Shown here: piece after piece, positions 15,550 to 26,344 of the stretch
Numbering within the stretch: the stretch's first letter is position 1
How the letters are laid out: each line of letters opens with the position of its first letter
Source of the DNA: Pontibacillus chungwhensis BH030062
GTDB lineage: Bacteria > Bacillota > Bacilli > Bacillales > BH030062
Reading direction: 5' to 3'
NCBI RefSeq assembly: GCF_000770675.1
Contig: NZ_AVBG01000010.1
Coordinates: 84,189 to 148,188, forward strand
Length of the DNA stretch: 64,000 nt
The notes under the pieces: generated by a model
What the model was told of the DNA's origin: nothing
Seen by the model: only the letters and a program-made list of their open reading frames with translations
The model's database searches: none
Program-made: the position numbers and the translations under genes

Positions 15550-16593
15550 CTATGAGGTAGAAGCTCCGTTAAGGCTTACGTGTTGACTCGATTGACGACG
15601 AACTAGCTCGTATGGAACGATAATCCGTTTCGCTGGTTCATCTTGATTATTCACTTTTTCAATTAAACATTTCGCTGCCTGGTTCCCTAGATTATAAATC
15701 TGTATATCTACCGTAGTAAGGGAAGGTCGCGTGATTTCTGAAATATACAGATTGTTAAAGCTTACAATTGATACATCATCAGGTACACTTATGCCGTTTT
15801 CTTCTAGCATTGTGACAACCCCGATACTCATTAAATCATCGACAATTACAAGACCAGTAGGAGGCTCTTCAAGCTGGAATAATTGATGAACGGCTTCACG
15901 CCCACCTGACTTTAAGAACTCCTTATGGATTTGATAATCTTCCCGAACCGGAAGTCCCGCTTTCTCTAAAGCCATCTCATAACCGCGCATGCGATCCTGT
16001 GTAACGACTAAGTCTGTATCCCCACCGATAAATGCAATTCTCTCATGACCTTGGTTAATGAGTTCATTTGTTATATCAATGGATGCGTTCACATTATCGT
16101 TATCCACATGCGTAATCCGATCAATATGCTCACACGGTTTCCCCACAAGCACAAACGGGAAATCTTTTTCTAGTAAGAAGTTAATCACATTATCGTCTAC
16201 CCTGGAATATAGCAGGATAATTCCATCTACACGATTGCCATAAACCATACGTTGTACACCTTCATAGACTTCTTCTTCCGTTTCGCCGGTTGAGATGTAT
16301 AACGAATAATCTAATTCATGCGCAACAGCACTAATTCCTCGTAATACTTCAGGAAAGAACGGGTTTTGAAGCGCTTTATCTGCTGATGACTTCATGACAA
16401 TTCCAAGCGCTTGTGTAGAGCGATTGGCCAAACTTCTTGCGTTCACATTCGGATGATATCCTAACTCTTTCATCGCCTTTCGCACACGCTTCTTTGTGTC
16501 CAAACTAATTCTCGGATGATCAGCTATGACCCTTGAAACGGTAGAAGGAGCAACATTTGCTGCTTTTGCTACATCTTTAATTGTAATTCCCAT
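15550..16593 (-). CDS. malR: LacI-family transcriptional regulator (MalR-like)
   Basis: 347 residues. The N-terminal helix-turn-helix 'TIKDVAKAANVAPSTVSRVI' (4-23) and hinge helix 'NVNARSLANRSTQALGIVM' lead into a periplasmic-binding-like effector domain ('NPFFPEVLRGISAVAHEL' to 'SLTTVDIQIYNLG'). Its place between the GH31 and GH65 genes of the maltodextrin cluster suggests it is the local maltose/maltodextrin regulator. LacI-family operators look like cre sites, and three such sites lie in the malE/cda control region. The start is preceded by GAAGGTGAG. Confidence 0.88.
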   Translation of the reverse strand: MGITIKDVAKAANVAPSTVSRVIADHPRISLDTKKRVRKAMKELGYHPNVNARSLANRSTQALGIVMKSSADKALQNPFFPEVLRGISAVAHELDYSLYISTGETEEEVYEGVQRMVYGNRVDGIILLYSRVDDNVINFLLEKDFPFVLVGKPCEHIDRITHVDNDNVNASIDITNELINQGHERIAFIGGDTDLVVTQDRMRGYEMALEKAGLPVREDYQIHKEFLKSGGREAVHQLFQLEEPPTGLVIVDDLMSIGVVTMLEENGISVPDDVSIVSFNNLYISEITRPSLTTVDIQIYNLGNQAAKCLIEKVNNQDEPAKRIIVPYELVRRQSSQHVSLNGASTS

Positions 16594-16623
16594 TTATCTC
16601 ACCTTCTTAACATCGATTCAGGG

Positions 16624-18987
16624 TTAAATCGTAACCTCTACTCTCAAACCCCGCTCGGTCCAAACTCCCGATTGCCTCTCTTTGTTCACCCACACTTCTT
16701 GTCCTTCTTCTAAACCATGGATGATAAAGGAACATTTCTTATATGGTAACGGCCACTCCATTTCATTGTGACAAGAAATGGCTATTTGATGATCTTTACA
16801 TTGTATCGATACATGGAGCTTGACCGATTCACCTGATAAATAACCAGTCGTCTCTCCATCATCATCATAAAAACTGGTGTTATAACTTCCGTTTATATGA
16901 GCATAAACGTGAAGCTCTAATTCTTTTTCGTCCGTAATGGCCCGTTGTTGTAATGGGCTCTGCGCAATTACGGTACCTTTTTTAATAAATAGGGGCAATG
17001 TATCAAGTTCTGCATGAACTAAATGCGTTGTTCCACCTTCATAAACCTTGCCACTAAAGTAATCAACCCATTCTCCTTCAGGAAAATAAACAGCACGGTC
17101 TGTGACTTCAGGCTGCATAATCGGTGCGATCAACGTATTATCCCCTATCATGAATTGATCATGTAAGGCATAGGTTTTCGCGTCCCTTGGATATTCTAGC
17201 ATGAGCGGCCTCATAATGGGGAGCCCTTTCGAATGTGCTTCATGGAATAATGAATAAAGCTGAGGAAGCCACTCATATCGAAGTTCAATATATCGTTTTA
17301 TAATTGCTTCATATTTTTCTCCGAATTGCCAAGGCTCCTGATACAACGTGCCGATCGCCGAATGATTACGGAAGTAAGGAGTAAATGCCCCTACTTGCGT
17401 CCAGCGAGCCAGCAACTCTCCATTTGAATCATGAGCAAATCCACCTACATCTGGTCCTGTAAAAGCCACTCCTGATAATCCAAGATTCATACACATTGGT
17501 AACGACATCTGTAAATGTTCCCAGAAACTTCGATTATCGCCAGTCCATACTGACGCATACCGTTGCACGCCTGCAAATCCAGCTCTTGTTAAGAGGAATG
17601 GTCGTTTGCCATTTAAGTTTCTTTCCATACCTTCATACGTCGCTTTCCCCATCAGAAGGCCATATAAGTTATGGAGCTGTCTATGTGTTTTCGGATCTCC
17701 GTTGTTGTTGTGAATGACGCTTGTATCCATCGTTTTCGTCTCATTAAATACAGCTGGTTCATTCATATCATTCCATATGCCTTCAATTCCAAGCTCCGTA
17801 TAGAATTGGTGCATATCCCCCCACCACTTCTGTGTTCGTTCATCTGTGAAATCAGGAAAAGCGCTCGTTCCAGGCCATACCTCCCCAAAGTAAAGATCGC
17901 CTTCAAGATACTTACAGAAATGATCATTCCGTACACCTTCCTGATAGGTTGAATATTCCGGATCTTTCTTGACGCCTGGGTCGACAATAGGAACAATTCG
18001 AATACCCTCTTCTTTCAGATCTTGCACCAATTTCTTCGGATTAGGAAATCGATCTTTATCAAATGTGAAAACTCGGTATTCATTCATATAATGGATATCG
18101 AGGTAGATCACATCAAGGGGGATTCCTTTTTCTTTAAACGTATTAGCTAGTGCTCGTACTTCTTCTTCACTCTCATAACTATAACGGGATTGGTGATAGC
18201 CAATTGCCCATTTTGGAGGGAGAGGCATTCTCCCTGTTATATGCGTGTACTGCTCGATTACCTCTTTTGGACCTTCACCAGCAAACACATAATAATCAAG
18301 CTTTCCACTATCACCTTTAAAAGAGTAAACCTCTTGTTCTGTTTTCATATCAAACGTCGTCTTAGACGGGTTATCCAAAAAGATCCCATAAGCACGTCCG
18401 TTTCGTAATGCCATAAAGTAAGGAATGGATTGATACAGTGGGTCTGTCTCCGGATTATGAGGGGCATACACATCTGTATTCCACATGGTGTAATACTCTC
18501 CGCGCTTATCCAAGAAGCCAGATTTCTCCCCAAACCCATAAAAGCGATCCTCTGGCTCCATTTTCTTGTAGCAAATCACTTCACCGTTTTCTTTAAACCC
18601 GATCCCCTTGTCTTTTTCAGACATAATATCTTGACCCTCAGGAGTTAAAACAGACAATCGGAACGGTTTTTTAGAGACAGAAACAACAAGATGATCGGTC
18701 TTTACGACAACCTTTTTTTCCGTCTCCTCAACACCAACATTCACTGATTCAACAGCAGCGACAACCGCTGGAGTAGATTCTAAATCAGAAACACCCTTCT
18801 GGTTCATAACCACCCTCACAATATCCGAACGATAAAACTGAAGGTGAATGTCCGCTGCATCGCAAATGAACGTCAGGCCACCATCCCTTCTCTGAATGGA
18901 TTGTACCGTACCAACATCACGGTAAGAATCATTCTCTATTGCCTGATTCTGACCGGGATGTATCGCAAAACTTGTATCTTCAAGCAC
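16624..18987 (-). CDS. alpha-glucosidase, GH31
   Basis: 787 residues. A beta-sandwich N-domain includes 'YGFGEKSGFLDKRGEYYTMW' (about 150-169), and a TIM barrel follows. The nucleophile is Asp407 in 'GIWNDMNEPAVF' and the acid/base is Asp484 in 'WTGDNRSFWEHL'. C-terminal beta domains end at 787. There is no signal peptide, so it is cytosolic and probably hydrolyses imported maltose and maltodextrins. The start codon is GTG, 6 bp after AAAGGAGGG. It lies 21 bp behind the amylase gene and 30 bp before the regulator, consistent with one operon. Confidence 0.9.
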   Translation of the reverse strand: MLEDTSFAIHPGQNQAIENDSYRDVGTVQSIQRRDGGLTFICDAADIHLQFYRSDIVRVVMNQKGVSDLESTPAVVAAVESVNVGVEETEKKVVVKTDHLVVSVSKKPFRLSVLTPEGQDIMSEKDKGIGFKENGEVICYKKMEPEDRFYGFGEKSGFLDKRGEYYTMWNTDVYAPHNPETDPLYQSIPYFMALRNGRAYGIFLDNPSKTTFDMKTEQEVYSFKGDSGKLDYYVFAGEGPKEVIEQYTHITGRMPLPPKWAIGYHQSRYSYESEEEVRALANTFKEKGIPLDVIYLDIHYMNEYRVFTFDKDRFPNPKKLVQDLKEEGIRIVPIVDPGVKKDPEYSTYQEGVRNDHFCKYLEGDLYFGEVWPGTSAFPDFTDERTQKWWGDMHQFYTELGIEGIWNDMNEPAVFNETKTMDTSVIHNNNGDPKTHRQLHNLYGLLMGKATYEGMERNLNGKRPFLLTRAGFAGVQRYASVWTGDNRSFWEHLQMSLPMCMNLGLSGVAFTGPDVGGFAHDSNGELLARWTQVGAFTPYFRNHSAIGTLYQEPWQFGEKYEAIIKRYIELRYEWLPQLYSLFHEAHSKGLPIMRPLMLEYPRDAKTYALHDQFMIGDNTLIAPIMQPEVTDRAVYFPEGEWVDYFSGKVYEGGTTHLVHAELDTLPLFIKKGTVIAQSPLQQRAITDEKELELHVYAHINGSYNTSFYDDDGETTGYLSGESVKLHVSIQCKDHQIAISCHNEMEWPLPYKKCSFIIHGLEEGQEVWVNKERQSGVWTERGLRVEVTI

Positions 18988-19008
18988 TCCATTCCCTCCT
19001 TTGCACCA

Positions 19009-20547
19009 TTACTCTGGTTGAGATTTCTTATTCTTTCGGCTTATAAGTACAACGAAAGCAACGAAACTTCCCATGACAAGAGCTAACACGCCAAAGAATA
19101 TCCAGTTCAGGCCAGTATCTTCTTCAACGATATACACATCAGCTGTTTCGCGGTCGAGTCCAATCTCATATTCGCCATTACCATTGTCTCGAACAATCGA
19201 ATCATGAATGAGCCCTCTAAGCTGCTCCCCTTCGACTACTTCGCCTAGTACTGCCGACTTTGTCTCTTTACTATTATTGATCGCGATGTACGCAACTTCA
19301 TCCTCATACGTTCGTTTAAACACTCCAAATGGTCCTTCATCAATGACTTGCTCAAAGCTACCCTGAGTAAGCACAGGGAATTTCTTACGGATGGCTGCGA
19401 GTTGTTCAATGTGTTGCTTAAGCTCCTCGTCACCCGCTTTAAAATTCATAATTCGGCGGTTATCGGGGTCTTCGCCGCCATCAAGTGGAACTTCAGATCC
19501 ATAATAAACAATCGGCATACCTGGAGCTGTATACATATAGGTTAAAGCTAATTTCCAACGTGTGATCGGATTTTGCTTCGCTTCATTCGCAAGCCTTGTA
19601 AAACGTTTATTGTCGTGGTTATCTAAAAATGTCCCGAGCGAATGAGGATCCTCGTAGAAGGCTTCATTTCGCTGCCATACCTTCCCAAGCTCAGCCACAG
19701 ATTGTCCTGGTTGTTTAAAAACTTGTGTAGCGGTTTCAAAAAAAGGATAGTCCACAAACGAATCGATTCCTACCTCTTCATATCCAGCAATATACCGAGG
19801 GTCTTCACTCCAGACTTCCCCCATTAAGAAGAAATCAGGATCAATACTTTTGACGTGATCGCTAAACTCACTCCAAAACTCTTTCGGCACGTGCTTGACT
19901 GTATCTAGTCGAAAGCCATCTACACCTGTTTCATCTATCCAATATTCAGCTGCATCAAATAAGTATTCTTTTACTTCTGGGTTTTCTGTGTTTAAATCAG
20001 GCAGACCAGCAAGCCAGCCATTCTCTAACTGATCTTGTGAGTTCCCTACCATACGCGATTCCTCATGAAACCAGTCTTCTTTAGAAGGATCTGTTAACCA
20101 TTCATGCTGGTATCCTGTATGATTTACAACGAAATCAAAGACGACTTTCATATCCCGTTTGTGCGCTTCGTCTACAAGACGCTTTGCATCTTCCATCGTT
20201 CCGAAGTGTTCTTCAACTTCTTTAAAATCACTGATCCAATACCCGTGGTACCCTTTTGGTTCGTTCTCCATAATGGGTGTGATCCAAATCGAAGTAAACC
20301 CCATATCTTTAATGTAATCTAGCTTTTCAATAATCCCTTCTAGATCACCACCATGATAGGCTTTAGGATCTTCTGGATTTACACTGTAATCGTTTGAAGC
20401 ATCCCCATTGTTAAACCGGTCTACCATAATAAAATACATTAACTCATCTTGCCAGCTTCCTTCTTCTTTTTCCGCAGCTTCGGCTCCGAAGGCGTAAAAA
20501 AGAAGAAACGGAATCATGACGAGCGTAGTCAACACGCGCTTTTTCAT
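19009..20547 (-). CDS. membrane-anchored extracellular alpha-amylase, GH13
   Basis: 512 residues. The N-terminal signal peptide (1-25, ending 'GAEAAE') shows export. The catalytic barrel has all three GH13 acids: Asp215 in 'GFRLDTVKHV', Glu244 in 'LMGEVWSEDP' and Asp312 in 'TFLDNHDNKRF'. A small beta domain follows. The C-terminus has a hydrophobic helix (about 478-500) and a basic tail 'SRKNKKSQPE', which should tether the enzyme to the outside of the membrane. No LPXTG sorting motif is present. A longer frame begins at 20583, but GGAGGAGCGGAAA precedes the ATG at 20547. It probably trims starch for the adjacent transporter. Confidence 0.9.
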   Translation of the reverse strand: MKKRVLTTLVMIPFLLFYAFGAEAAEKEEGSWQDELMYFIMVDRFNNGDASNDYSVNPEDPKAYHGGDLEGIIEKLDYIKDMGFTSIWITPIMENEPKGYHGYWISDFKEVEEHFGTMEDAKRLVDEAHKRDMKVVFDFVVNHTGYQHEWLTDPSKEDWFHEESRMVGNSQDQLENGWLAGLPDLNTENPEVKEYLFDAAEYWIDETGVDGFRLDTVKHVPKEFWSEFSDHVKSIDPDFFLMGEVWSEDPRYIAGYEEVGIDSFVDYPFFETATQVFKQPGQSVAELGKVWQRNEAFYEDPHSLGTFLDNHDNKRFTRLANEAKQNPITRWKLALTYMYTAPGMPIVYYGSEVPLDGGEDPDNRRIMNFKAGDEELKQHIEQLAAIRKKFPVLTQGSFEQVIDEGPFGVFKRTYEDEVAYIAINNSKETKSAVLGEVVEGEQLRGLIHDSIVRDNGNGEYEIGLDRETADVYIVEEDTGLNWIFFGVLALVMGSFVAFVVLISRKNKKSQPE

Positions 20548-20617
20548 TTTCCGCTCCTCCTTTAGATTATCGTATTCTCTCAATCTCTAGAATACATGAA
20601 ATAGTAGCCTTCTGCCA

Positions 20618-21460
20618 TTACCCTTTTGTTGCACCAGATGTTAATCCGGAGATGAGGTAACGCTGTAAGAATAAGAATACAAGCGCAATTGGAATGGCAA
20701 TTAAGATGGACCCAGCCGCAAATCGAGTAAAGTTATTAGCAAACTGGTTATTAATGAAGTTAAATAATCCAAGAGCTAGTGTAAAGTTCTCAGGACTTGA
20801 AAGGACGATACGCGGTAACAGGAAGTCTGTAAATGGTGCCATGAAGTTAAACAAGGCAACAACTGCTAAAATCGGCTTCGCAAGCGGAAGCATAATTTTA
20901 AAGAATACCTGGAAGTGTCCCGCACCATCCATACGCGCTGCTTCATCTAACTCACGCGGAATTGTGTCAAAGTAACCTTTAACGAGCCACGCGTTAAATG
21001 GAATTTGTCCACCTACGTAGATCAAGATTAAGCCCCATAAGTTATCTAATAAGCCAATTAGGTTTAGTAGAATGTAAAGAGCAACCATTCCCATTAAAGC
21101 CGGGAACATTTGCAAGAGTAGAAATGCATATAGTCCGTTCTTACGTCCAACAAACTTGTAACGAGAGAACGCATACGCTACAAAGGATGTAATAATCACC
21201 GATGCCACAGAGTTCACTACAGCTACAAACACACTATTTTTATACCAAATCAAGTAATCACTGCTTGGATCTGTGAACAACCATTTATAATGTTCAAATG
21301 TTATATTCTCAGGAATCATAGAAGATGAGAACATGTTTGTTCCCGGATTTAAGGAAATTCCGATTGTCCATAATAGTGGATAGGCGATTATGATGAACAT
21401 GAACAAAATAAATGCGTATATGAATCCCATCTCAATGCGAGATTTTGTCTTTTTATTCAT
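20618..21460 (-). CDS. mdxG: maltodextrin ABC transporter permease, MalG type
   Basis: 280 residues with six membrane segments. The permease 'EAA' loop reads 'ELDEAARMDGAGHFQVFFKIMLPLAKP' (a stretch of it at about 185-205), which contacts the ATPase. The C-terminus 'RYLISGLTSGATKG' is characteristic of MalG/MdxG. Its ATG overlaps the malF stop by one base (TAATG), indicating translational coupling. The cognate ATPase is not in the cluster. In B. subtilis the shared ATPase MsmX serves this transporter, and the same is likely here. Confidence 0.92.
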   Translation of the reverse strand: MNKKTKSRIEMGFIYAFILFMFIIIAYPLLWTIGISLNPGTNMFSSSMIPENITFEHYKWLFTDPSSDYLIWYKNSVFVAVVNSVASVIITSFVAYAFSRYKFVGRKNGLYAFLLLQMFPALMGMVALYILLNLIGLLDNLWGLILIYVGGQIPFNAWLVKGYFDTIPRELDEAARMDGAGHFQVFFKIMLPLAKPILAVVALFNFMAPFTDFLLPRIVLSSPENFTLALGLFNFINNQFANNFTRFAAGSILIAIPIALVFLFLQRYLISGLTSGATKG

Positions 21461-22764
21461 TACATCTCACCTTCCTCTTTATAGGCTGCAGTTTTTCTAA
21501 ACTGATAGAATGCAAAGATCGATACAACAAGTCCCATAATAATGGTAATGGCCGCGGCCATGTTGTAGTTATTCGTGTCGAACGTTAATTTGTAAACCCA
21601 AGAAATTAGAATGTCGGTACCACCTGCGTTTTGACCGCGAACAGCTGGCCCACCTTCGTTAAATAGATAGATAATGTTAAAGTTGTTAAAGTTCTGCGCG
21701 TACTGCATGATCAGTAGCGGTGCAGTCGCAAACATAATGTGTGGGAACGTAATGAAACGGAACTTCTGTAAACGCGTCCCACCATCAACATCAGCCGCTT
21801 CATACATATCTCTTGGAATACTTTGCAGAACTCCTGTGAATAAGGCGAATACAAACGGGAATCCAAGCCATGTTTGAATCATAATAAGAGCAACTTTCGT
21901 CCAAGTTGGATCTGTTAACCATGGAATCATCATGCCAAACTGACTTAATATGTCTTTATTAATCGCACCGAACGTATCGTTAAACATGGCAGAGAAGATT
22001 AGAATCGTTACGAATGCCGGTACTGCCCAAGGTAAGATTAGGACCGTACGAATCGTTCTCTTAAATTTAACACGCTCATCGTTTACAAGAAGCGCTAAGA
22101 ATAGACCAAGTGCGATCTGTAATGTTGTCGCAACGACTGTCCAGACTAGTGTCCAACTTAATACATTTAAGAAGGATTTCTTCCAAATAGAGAGCGTTAC
22201 AAGATCAACGAAGTTTTGGAAGCCTACCCAACTAAGTAAGTTTCTTGGTGGTGAATTGTATAAATTGTAGTCGGTAAAAGCTAATGAAATCATAAAGGCA
22301 AGTGGTAATACAACAATGAATACAAGCATAACCAGACCAGGTCCAACCATCATGTATGGGAAACCTGCATCATAGGCATCTTTAATTTGTTTACGAACAG
22401 ATGGTACTGACTCTCCTTGAGCTAACAGGCGTGCATCGCGTTTTGCATCAATGACGTTGTACACATAAAGTGTAGCAGCAAAGGCAATTACGATTAAACT
22501 AACGAGCCCCTCTATTAATAAGATAATGGAGTGATCTTCACCTTTAACTTCGCCTAGCGTGATGAATCCCCAAACACCGTGAATGATAAAATTCAACATC
22601 GTGATTAGAAAAGCAGATTCGATTATGAGGAAGATGATTCCCTTTAGTAGTCTCTTATTATAGATTTGCCCTAAACCTGCGAATACAAGTGAGAGGATTG
22701 TAGCCAGTTTGACGTTGTGATTCTTTTGCTTTACATCTTTAGTAGCTGGTGATGTTTGTGGCAT
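21460..22764 (-). CDS. mdxF: maltodextrin ABC transporter permease, MalF type
   Basis: 434 residues. The first about 110 residues form an extra membrane region ('LSLVFAGLGQIYNKRLLKG' resembles TM2/DUF5683-type segments) followed by a charged linker. The permease core then has an EAA loop 'MYEAADVDGGTRLQKFRFIT'. The length and extra N-terminus match B. subtilis MdxF. The ribosome site is AAGGGGGAAA. It is coupled by overlap to the MalG-type gene. A 127-bp gap with a cre-like site separates it from the binding-protein gene. Confidence 0.92.
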   Translation of the reverse strand: MPQTSPATKDVKQKNHNVKLATILSLVFAGLGQIYNKRLLKGIIFLIIESAFLITMLNFIIHGVWGFITLGEVKGEDHSIILLIEGLVSLIVIAFAATLYVYNVIDAKRDARLLAQGESVPSVRKQIKDAYDAGFPYMMVGPGLVMLVFIVVLPLAFMISLAFTDYNLYNSPPRNLLSWVGFQNFVDLVTLSIWKKSFLNVLSWTLVWTVVATTLQIALGLFLALLVNDERVKFKRTIRTVLILPWAVPAFVTILIFSAMFNDTFGAINKDILSQFGMMIPWLTDPTWTKVALIMIQTWLGFPFVFALFTGVLQSIPRDMYEAADVDGGTRLQKFRFITFPHIMFATAPLLIMQYAQNFNNFNIIYLFNEGGPAVRGQNAGGTDILISWVYKLTFDTNNYNMAAAITIIMGLVVSIFAFYQFRKTAAYKEEGEM

Positions 22765-22825
22765 ACTCGTTTCCCCCTTATTGCTTCATGGTCCCCTTAT
22801 ATATGGAGATATATGGCCTATCGCT

Positions 22826-22840
22826 GTGCAAGCGTTTGCT
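22826..22840. promoter_or_regulatory. near-match cre/MalR-like operator between mdxE and mdxF
   Basis: TGCAAGCGTTTGCT (22827-22840) is a partly palindromic match to the catabolite-responsive consensus, differing only at the first position. It lies in the mdxE-mdxF gap and could attenuate read-through by roadblock. Visual match only. Confidence 0.4.
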
Positions 22841-22891
22841 CAAATGTTGAATAATAAGTGGATAGGAGAGCCCTCCTATCCACCCCTACTA

Positions 22892-24184
22892 TTACTGACC
22901 GCTCGCTGCGATCTGGTCTTTAATAATTTGTACAGTTTCTTCCATAACAGCTTTCGGATCGTCACCTTGAGCTAGGAATTGAAGAGCGTTACCCGCTGGT
23001 TCCCAAACTTGTTGCATAGCTGGTACCGATGGCATTGGCTCACCATAGTTTGTTTGCTCAGCAAATGCAGCTGTAATTGGGTCCTCTACGATTGAAGAAT
23101 CTTCAAGTAAAGCTGTACGTGGAGGAATTTCTCCAGCCATTTCATAGTATGTCATAGCATTTTCTTCGTTTGTCATAAATGTCATAAGGTCTGTTGCCCA
23201 CTCTTTGTTTTCAGAGAAAGAAGAAAGCATCCAAGCTTTAACCCCTACGAATGATTGCATGTGCTCTCCATCAACTTTTGGAAGTGGAGCTGCTCCTAAG
23301 TCATCGCCAAGAGCTTCTTCATAACCAGGACGTGCCCATGGACCCGTCATAACAACAGCAGCTTTTCCGTCGTTAAATAAACCGTTCATGATATCAGGGC
23401 TAACTTCCTTAGGAATGTAACCTTCTTCAAAGAAAGTTTGAATATTCTCAGCACCTTTAACAGCACCCTCATTTGCTAAACCAATGTCACTTGTATCATA
23501 AGTACCATCTTCTTTACCAAATACATATCCACCAGGACCTGCGAAGAATGGATACGCAAAGTAGAAGTTGTTCAATTCACCCAAGAAACCATAGCTTCCG
23601 CCACTAGTTTGCTCTTTTGCAATAGCCATAAGCTCGTCCATTGTTTCAGGAGCTTTGTCCACTAGGGATTTATTGTAGAAAAGACCATATGTTTCGATTA
23701 CAGCTGGCGCACCCCAGATGTCGCCATCGTATGTCATCGCACTAATCGCTGTATCTGTGTAACCGTCTTTCGCATCGCCAAGATCAACTGGCTCAGCAAG
23801 ACCACGCACAACTAAGTTCCCTAAACGGTCATGAGGTTGGAAGAATAAATCCGGACCGTTACCAGTAGGACCATCTAAATCTAGCTTCTCTACCTGGTCT
23901 GTCATATTAATACGAGTCATTTCAATATTAATACCTGTTTCTTCTGTGTATTTATCTGTAATTGTTTTAATAGCTTCAACCTGCTTGTCATCATCGTTAA
24001 CCCAAAGTGTCAGTGTATCAGGCTTGCCTGATTCTCCATCAGATGACTCACCGCCATCACCGGATCCTCCTTCAGCTGTTTCATCTGTAGAATCTCCGCC
24101 GTCAGAACTGTTGTCACCGCTACATGCAGCAAGAACTCCAACGGATAGTACCATTGCAAGCAAAAGCATCAGAAACTTCTTCAT
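22892..24184 (-). CDS. mdxE: maltodextrin-binding lipoprotein, MalE type
   Basis: 430 residues. A lipoprotein signal 'MKKFLMLLLAMVLSVGVLAAC' has its lipid-attachment Cys at 21. A Gly/Ser/Asp/Glu-rich linker (about 22-50) is followed by a family-1 solute-binding fold ('TLTLWVNDDDKQVEAIK', 'GPDLFFQPHDRLGNLV', 'VVMTGPWARPGYEEAL', 'MPSVPAMQQVWEPAGNAL'). It captures maltodextrins outside the cell for the MalF/MalG-type permeases. A frame to 24217 is open, but GGGGAGGT precedes the ATG at 24184. It is the first gene of the operon and directly downstream of two cre-like operators. Confidence 0.93.
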   Translation of the reverse strand: MKKFLMLLLAMVLSVGVLAACSGDNSSDGGDSTDETAEGGSGDGGESSDGESGKPDTLTLWVNDDDKQVEAIKTITDKYTEETGINIEMTRINMTDQVEKLDLDGPTGNGPDLFFQPHDRLGNLVVRGLAEPVDLGDAKDGYTDTAISAMTYDGDIWGAPAVIETYGLFYNKSLVDKAPETMDELMAIAKEQTSGGSYGFLGELNNFYFAYPFFAGPGGYVFGKEDGTYDTSDIGLANEGAVKGAENIQTFFEEGYIPKEVSPDIMNGLFNDGKAAVVMTGPWARPGYEEALGDDLGAAPLPKVDGEHMQSFVGVKAWMLSSFSENKEWATDLMTFMTNEENAMTYYEMAGEIPPRTALLEDSSIVEDPITAAFAEQTNYGEPMPSVPAMQQVWEPAGNALQFLAQGDDPKAVMEETVQIIKDQIAASGQ

Positions 24185-24211
24185 AACAATTGACCTCCCC
24201 TTATGATCTAA

Positions 24212-24226
24212 TTGCAACCGTTTGCA
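24212..24226. promoter_or_regulatory. cre/MalR-type operator 1
   Basis: TTGCAACCGTTTGCA fits the catabolite-responsive consensus WTGNAANCGNWNNCW at every fixed position, on both strands. It lies 27 bp upstream of the mdxE start, where binding would block transcription. Either CcpA or the local LacI-type regulator could be the ligand. Confidence 0.75.
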
Positions 24227-24270
24227 TTAACTTTAAAAAAATATAGATTCAAAGCTTAATTGTTTTGTTG

Positions 24271-24285
24271 TGTAAGCGGTTGCAT
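24271..24285 (-). promoter_or_regulatory. cre/MalR-type operator 2
   Basis: On the minus strand ATGCAACCGCTTACA matches WTGNAANCGNWNNCW fully. It is 59 bp from operator 1. The 343-bp divergent region 24185-24527 is otherwise very AT-rich. Confidence 0.7.
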
Positions 24286-24432
24286 TTGTCTTACCTTTAT
24301 TATACATATAATTTCAAAAGACACAAATACTTTTTTTAATTTTTTCATAATTTTTATGTCAAACTTATGAACTATAGACTTCCACATTCTTTTCATCTAT
24401 TAAAAACATTCTAGTGATCTCTTACTTTCTAA

Positions 24433-24438
24433 TTGACA
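24433..24438 (+). promoter_or_regulatory. possible -35 of the cyclomaltodextrinase promoter
   Basis: A perfect TTGACA. At 17 bp spacing the -10 would be TAGCCT (24456-24461), a poor match, so this promoter is tentative. Operator 3 would lie just after the transcription start. Confidence 0.35.
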
Positions 24439-24458
24439 ACTTTATCCGATTAAAATAG

Positions 24459-26282
<1,824 letters not shown>

Positions 26283-26288
26283 GGCAGA

Positions 26289-26319
26289 CAAAGAGGTATC
26301 CAACAAGGGTGCCTCTTTC
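26289..26319 (+). terminator. possible terminator
   Basis: AAAGAGG...CCTCTTT with an inner TCC/GG pairing, followed by CCTTCT. It lies just before the MATE ribosome site. Weak T-run. Confidence 0.45.
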
Positions 26320-26344
26320 CTTCTGCTTATGAGGAGTACCGATC

